Source of the DNA: JALXCG01 sp026991065 [NCBI: Gemmatimonadota bacterium]
GTDB taxonomy: Bacteria; GCA-2686955
Length of the DNA stretch: 16,593 nt
NCBI GenBank assembly: GCA_026991065.1
Contig: JALXCG010000553.1
Location: 1-16,593, forward strand
Reading direction: 5' to 3'
In this document: positions 14,801 through 16,593 of the stretch, piece after piece
How the letters are laid out: the number at the start of each line of letters is the position of its first letter
Position numbering within the stretch: position 1 is the stretch's first letter
The notes under the pieces: model-generated
Told to the model about the DNA's origin: nothing
Database searches by the model: none
What the model saw: only the letters and a program-made list of their open reading frames with translations
Made by a program: the position numbers and the translations under genes

Positions 14801-14877
14801 CCGCGGGGAGTCGCTGTGCGCGTGGCTCGGCGCTGCTTGCCCGGACGACGTTTCTTGCTGCTTTTGCGTTTCGACAT
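11806..14877 (-). CDS. Tandem GT2 glycosyltransferase with TPR repeats
   Basis: The 1023-residue cytoplasmic protein contains two GT2-type (SunS/RfaG-like A-fold) modules, each followed by tetratricopeptide repeats. Module 1 (48-230) has MITKNEE (53-59), DTGSTDRT (80-87) and the metal site DADEE (127-131). TPRs follow (about 250-460). Module 2 (493-660) has MIVRDEE (497-503), DTGSTDRT (524-531) and DADDT (571-575), with a second TPR array at about 690-1005. Both nucleotide-sugar and metal motifs are intact, so two transfer steps or two donors are possible. The first 45 residues are Lys/Arg-rich and probably disordered. TPR-GT proteins next to flagellin genes (for example FlmG of Caulobacterales) glycosylate flagellin, with the TPRs binding it. 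Position directly upstream of fliC suggests the same here. The ATG at 14877 lacks a Shine-Dalgarno sequence, and a terminator-like stem precedes it. Confidence 0.9.
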   Translation of the reverse strand: MSKRKSSKKRRPGKQRRATRTATPRGATAATGPRPLPPLPPRADGRPTLTISMITKNEEQFLRNCLASVRDLADEIVIMDTGSTDRTIEIAKEFGAKVGHFDWIDDFAAARNAALDQARGDWVLSLDADEEIAAEDHEKIGLLLRRARADAIQITTRNYCNRTAAPDFHPDDNSYPGRCRSAPGWVPSTKIRLWRRATGLRWQHRIHELLEPSAEARGVRLAHTRIPVHHYGLLAESRDKLDYYFELGRKAIAENPHDSKAHLEVALVLAQRGELDAARPYFEKAAELSVDPAVALVHQASALLGKLRFREARECAERALAAAPDYAPALHAVALLEHFQHHNNERAIELLRRATEITPTYALAHFNLARCLQAAGRRREALDAIRKATEIAPRHTPIIELHAAILLELNQPREALALLPESLVRKHSAWELWNRRGNVLARLGQFAPAQEAFARAAELAPEGFREPHRSQKAVAAWAQGEQNGCRGEQRPGITLCMIVRDEESNLPRCLASAAGAFDQIVVIDTGSTDRTPEIARECGAEVHHFAWEDDFAAARNASLRHAECRWVMWLDADDTLPPESREKLRNLAADRSRMPGALLISARMLREDSLASDTRQLRIFPNHPGVCFSGVIHEQVGPSLQRLGFPVVDASDILVEHHGYVAAHAARSKAERNLPLLIAAAEQEDATYHERHNLIRSYFGAGRPAEAIPYIHAILEDPLCPREAPGIYNQARIYLARILLAQDDLPGAMQPIQEILADRPDDPQALYYQGQVERKRANWTAALHAFKRAATSERGGDDLGTPTELLRYRARIAWAEICEESGDPQTAAQVARAARESAPERAEGWLIEARALHAQQRRQDAIDLLNSAIESCGPAPALCGLLGNLCFEVGEVEKALKLYSAIEEPTVAVLANRGKALVLLGRSAEALPVLEEALTADPTLLDVQCIIGDIHFHSSRPEQALQAYEAALRAGLPPSATTFARIGDTYRALGHPAAAEVAYQTAQRLNRRNQPPQQRLDPAAAGM

Positions 14878-14899
14878 GGGAGGCTCGCTGCAGGAGGAG

Positions 14900-14924
14900 A
14901 AAAAAGAGCCGTGGAGTACGGCTC
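14900..14924 (-). terminator. Intrinsic-terminator-like element in the glycosyltransferase leader
   Basis: On the minus strand, GAGCCGT (14924-14918) pairs with ACGGCTC (14912-14906) across a 5-base loop and is followed at once by six T residues (14905-14900). This is the form of a Rho-independent terminator. No minus-strand gene lies to its right within the window, and the glycosyltransferase ATG is 23 bases downstream. It would therefore act as an attenuator in that gene's leader, or block antisense transcription coming from the right. Confidence 0.6.
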
Positions 14925-15009
14925 ATACCTGTCCGATCGCCCATTTAAGACCATCCTTGAATGGAGGGAAGAGTGTCTTGATGAGAATGCTCTGCTGAGA
15001 GGAGTAGCC

Positions 15010-15993
15010 ATGGCGTCACCATCGCTCTTGCGCGCGGCCCCGCCGGCGCGGCTTTTTGTCGAGGCCGATCTGCCGGCTCTCCTGGCGCTCATGGCGCGGA
15101 TTGCTCCTTCGGGCAAGGTGCCCACGGCCGCCGACTTTCAGGCTGCGTTTGTGGCGGCCGACGAGGGACGGGATCCCTGCCGGGACCTCTTTGTGAAACC
15201 GGGGCCCGGTGAGCGGATCGACGGTTTTTTGGCGCTCTATCGGGAAGATGAGTTTTTTACCGCCCTGGGGCCGTTTTTGGCGCCTGATCTGTCGGTTCGT
15301 CATCGCCCCTGTGCCCACGCACTGCTCAAGTCCGCGGAGATGGAGGCGACGCGACGCGGTTGGCGCAGTTTGCGCTTCGAGGTGGATGGCGCCGATCATG
15401 AGCGGCGCATCCTGCTCCACAATCGCGGTTACCGGGAGGAGCGCGTTTACAGCCACATGGAACTGTGGCTCGACCGCGAAGATTGGAGCCTGCTGGCCGA
15501 CGCCGATCTTCTGCGCTCGCCCTCCTGCAGCGCCGGCAGGGTGGTTACGCTGGACGCCTACTGCAGTGCCGAAGGGGTTTCGGCGCCCGCGTTGCTAGGC
15601 GAGTTGCTCGACGCTACATTGGGCTCCACTTGGATGTATCAGCCCCACGGTGCCCGTGGAGCGGCGGAGCGGCTGGCCCGCGCGGGGGCCGGCGCGGAGC
15701 GGGTTCTGCTTGGCATCGACGCGCAGAGTGGCAAGCCGGTCAGCTATTTCGAGTGGAGCCTCCAGACTCCACGCGATGCATTCCTGGATGATATCGGGGT
15801 TCTTGCCACGGCGCGTCGCCAGGGGTGGGGGCGGCGGTTGATGCGCGAAGGGCTGGCGGCAATGCGCGCCGCCGGCGCGCGGCGCGTGGCGCTGGATGTG
15901 GATCGGCGCAATGTGGCGGCGCGCTGGCTCTATCGGCGTCTCGGCTTCACCGAGAGCGGGAGTGTGCGCTACGTGGCCTTGCGCCTGCGCTGA
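15010..15993 (+). CDS. Tandem-GNAT N-acetyltransferase
   Basis: GNAT enzymes move an acyl group from acyl-CoA to an amine. The 327-residue protein appears to contain two GNAT units. The C-terminal unit (about 225-327) is clear: motif A has DIGVLATARRQGWGRRLM (261-278), where RRQGWGR is the acetyl-CoA pyrophosphate loop, and motif B is NVAARWLYRRLGF (301-313). The N-terminal unit (about 15-155) keeps the overall layout and an NRGYREERVYSHMELWL end but lacks a recognisable CoA loop, so it is probably non-catalytic, as in MshD-like tandem GNATs. I chose ATG 15010 because GGAG lies 5 bases upstream. An in-frame GTG at 14911 lies 11 bases after AGGAGGAG and would add 33 residues. The gene is divergent from the TPR glycosyltransferase. 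The acceptor is unknown. Confidence 0.85.
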   Translation: MASPSLLRAAPPARLFVEADLPALLALMARIAPSGKVPTAADFQAAFVAADEGRDPCRDLFVKPGPGERIDGFLALYREDEFFTALGPFLAPDLSVRHRPCAHALLKSAEMEATRRGWRSLRFEVDGADHERRILLHNRGYREERVYSHMELWLDREDWSLLADADLLRSPSCSAGRVVTLDAYCSAEGVSAPALLGELLDATLGSTWMYQPHGARGAAERLARAGAGAERVLLGIDAQSGKPVSYFEWSLQTPRDAFLDDIGVLATARRQGWGRRLMREGLAAMRAAGARRVALDVDRRNVAARWLYRRLGFTESGSVRYVALRLR

Positions 15994-16115
15994 AAGAAGT
16001 GGGCCGGAAGAGTGCGGCACGGCCAGTCGCAGGCCGGTAGTGGATTGTTCGGGGGGCGGGTCGATCTCCCGAAAAACCCCGCCGATTCTCTGCCCGCTCC
16101 ATCGATAGGTTTTGC

Positions 16116-16593
16116 ATGCCCGCTGTGACCACTGCTCCCCCGTCCGTTTCCCCTTCACCACAAGTCGCCGACCCCCGCGCAGCCCGGATTCGGGCGGATG
16201 AGATTGCCCGCCACGCCCATTTGGCGGCGGAATACCGCAAACGCCACACGCCGGCCGCCGGGAGGGCCTACCACGCTTGGTGGAATGCTCTGCTGATGAG
16301 TCATCTGCCGCCGCGGCCGGAGACCCGGGTGCTGGATCTCAACTGTGGCACTGGCGTGCTTCTGAGTGACCTGGCGGGGGTTTACCGGCGGCCGGTGGGG
16401 ATCGATCTCTCTCCCCACATGTTGGCGGCAACCGGCGGCGCGCGCCCGGATCTGGTGCGCGGTGACAGTGAGAGGTTGCCGTTTCCGGATGCGAGTTTTG
16501 ACGCAGTGGTCTGCCGCGGCGCGCTCCACCATCTGCCTGACGTGGCAGCCGGGATCGCCGAGGTGGCGCGGGTGTTGCGTCCCGGGGGGCGGG
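16116..16593 (+). CDS. Class I SAM-dependent methyltransferase (3' end cut by window)
   Basis: The frame opens at ATG 16116 and runs off the right edge with 159 residues visible. The core of a Methyltransf_11-type enzyme is present. Motif I is VLDLNCGTGVLL (about 73-84), with Asn where most relatives have Gly. The acidic end of strand 2 is GIDLSPHML (95-103). The adenine-side motif is GDSERLPFPDASFDAVVC (115-132). The HHLPD segment and ARVLRPGG motif follow. The first 25 residues are Pro/Ser-rich, followed by about 45 helical residues. AGG lies 6 bases upstream of the ATG, a weak ribosome site. It follows the acetyltransferase on the same strand after 122 bases. The substrate cannot be told from this part: a small molecule, quinone or sugar are all possible. 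Confidence 0.85.
   Translation, partial: MPAVTTAPPSVSPSPQVADPRAARIRADEIARHAHLAAEYRKRHTPAAGRAYHAWWNALLMSHLPPRPETRVLDLNCGTGVLLSDLAGVYRRPVGIDLSPHMLAATGGARPDLVRGDSERLPFPDASFDAVVCRGALHHLPDVAAGIAEVARVLRPGGR

Noticed and set aside
14934-14960. Sigma-28-like site (TCAA-N15-GGCGATCG, minus strand) before the glycosyltransferase
   Set aside because: It matches only 3 of 4 bases at -35 and 5 of 8 at -10. That is too weak to call, though its position is suggestive.
14371-15009. Long N-terminal extension of the acetyltransferase frame
   Set aside because: Most of it is antisense to the glycosyltransferase. ATG 15010 has a good ribosome site. Only the short GTG 14911 extension remains possible.
1995-15993. 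Mycothiol-type pathway (PIG-L deacetylase plus tandem GNAT, like MshB and MshD)
   Set aside because: The genes are 12 kb apart on either side of a flagellar cluster, no MshA or MshC homologue is present, and both families are far broader than mycothiol synthesis.
16020-16075. Short inverted repeats between the acetyltransferase and methyltransferase genes
   Set aside because: The stems are only 5-6 bp, with no T-tract, and are expected by chance in this G+C-rich sequence.

Overview
The window is a chromosomal segment from a high-G+C, flagellated bacterium. Nothing in it fixes the taxon: there is no rRNA, tRNA or ribosomal protein gene. The sigma factor is short (about 287 residues, no region 1.1), as in members of the Bacteroidota/FCB assemblage, and the filament genes are of ordinary bacterial type. 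A flagellated, uncultured FCB-like or deltaproteobacteria-like diderm is my best guess, and it is inference only. No mobile element, CRISPR array or integrase was seen.

Left side (1-2786). The C-terminal part of a probable alpha/beta-hydrolase runs in from the left edge and ends at a 16-bp perfect stem-loop shared with a convergent sigma-70-family gene (about 698-1561, minus). That sigma gene is preceded by a textbook -24/-12 (sigma-54) promoter and, further upstream, a 15-bp inverted repeat placed like an activator site. Its own DNA-contact residues depart from the housekeeping pattern, which suggests an alternative sigma factor driven by RpoN. Divergent from it lies a PIG-L/LmbE-type metal-dependent deacetylase (1995-2786, plus).

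Centre (2752-11462, all minus strand, transcribed right to left). This is a flagellar filament cluster: flagellin (fliC), fliS, a FlgM-like anti-sigma-28 gene, a long fliD and a fliT-like chaperone gene. Two further genes follow on the same strand: a short, apparently catalytically dead alkaline-phosphatase-fold protein, and a 760-residue fusion of a PAPS-dependent sulfotransferase to an intact alkaline-phosphatase-superfamily domain. The fusion gene overlaps the convergent deacetylase gene by 35 bp. Flagellin has a candidate sigma-28 promoter about 270 bp upstream, a long leader with a strong hairpin, and a second hairpin between its stop codon and fliS.

Right side (11806-16593). A 1023-residue protein with two GT2 glycosyltransferase domains, each followed by TPRs, sits immediately upstream of flagellin on the same strand and is a good candidate flagellin glycosyltransferase. 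Its leader carries an intrinsic-terminator-like element. Divergent from it are a tandem-GNAT acetyltransferase and the start of a SAM-dependent methyltransferase that runs off the right edge.

Taken together, the locus makes the filament subunit, cap, their chaperones and a regulator, flanked by enzymes able to glycosylate, sulfate, deacetylate, acetylate and methylate. A flagellar surface-modification role for these flanking enzymes is a hypothesis from position, not something the sequence proves.
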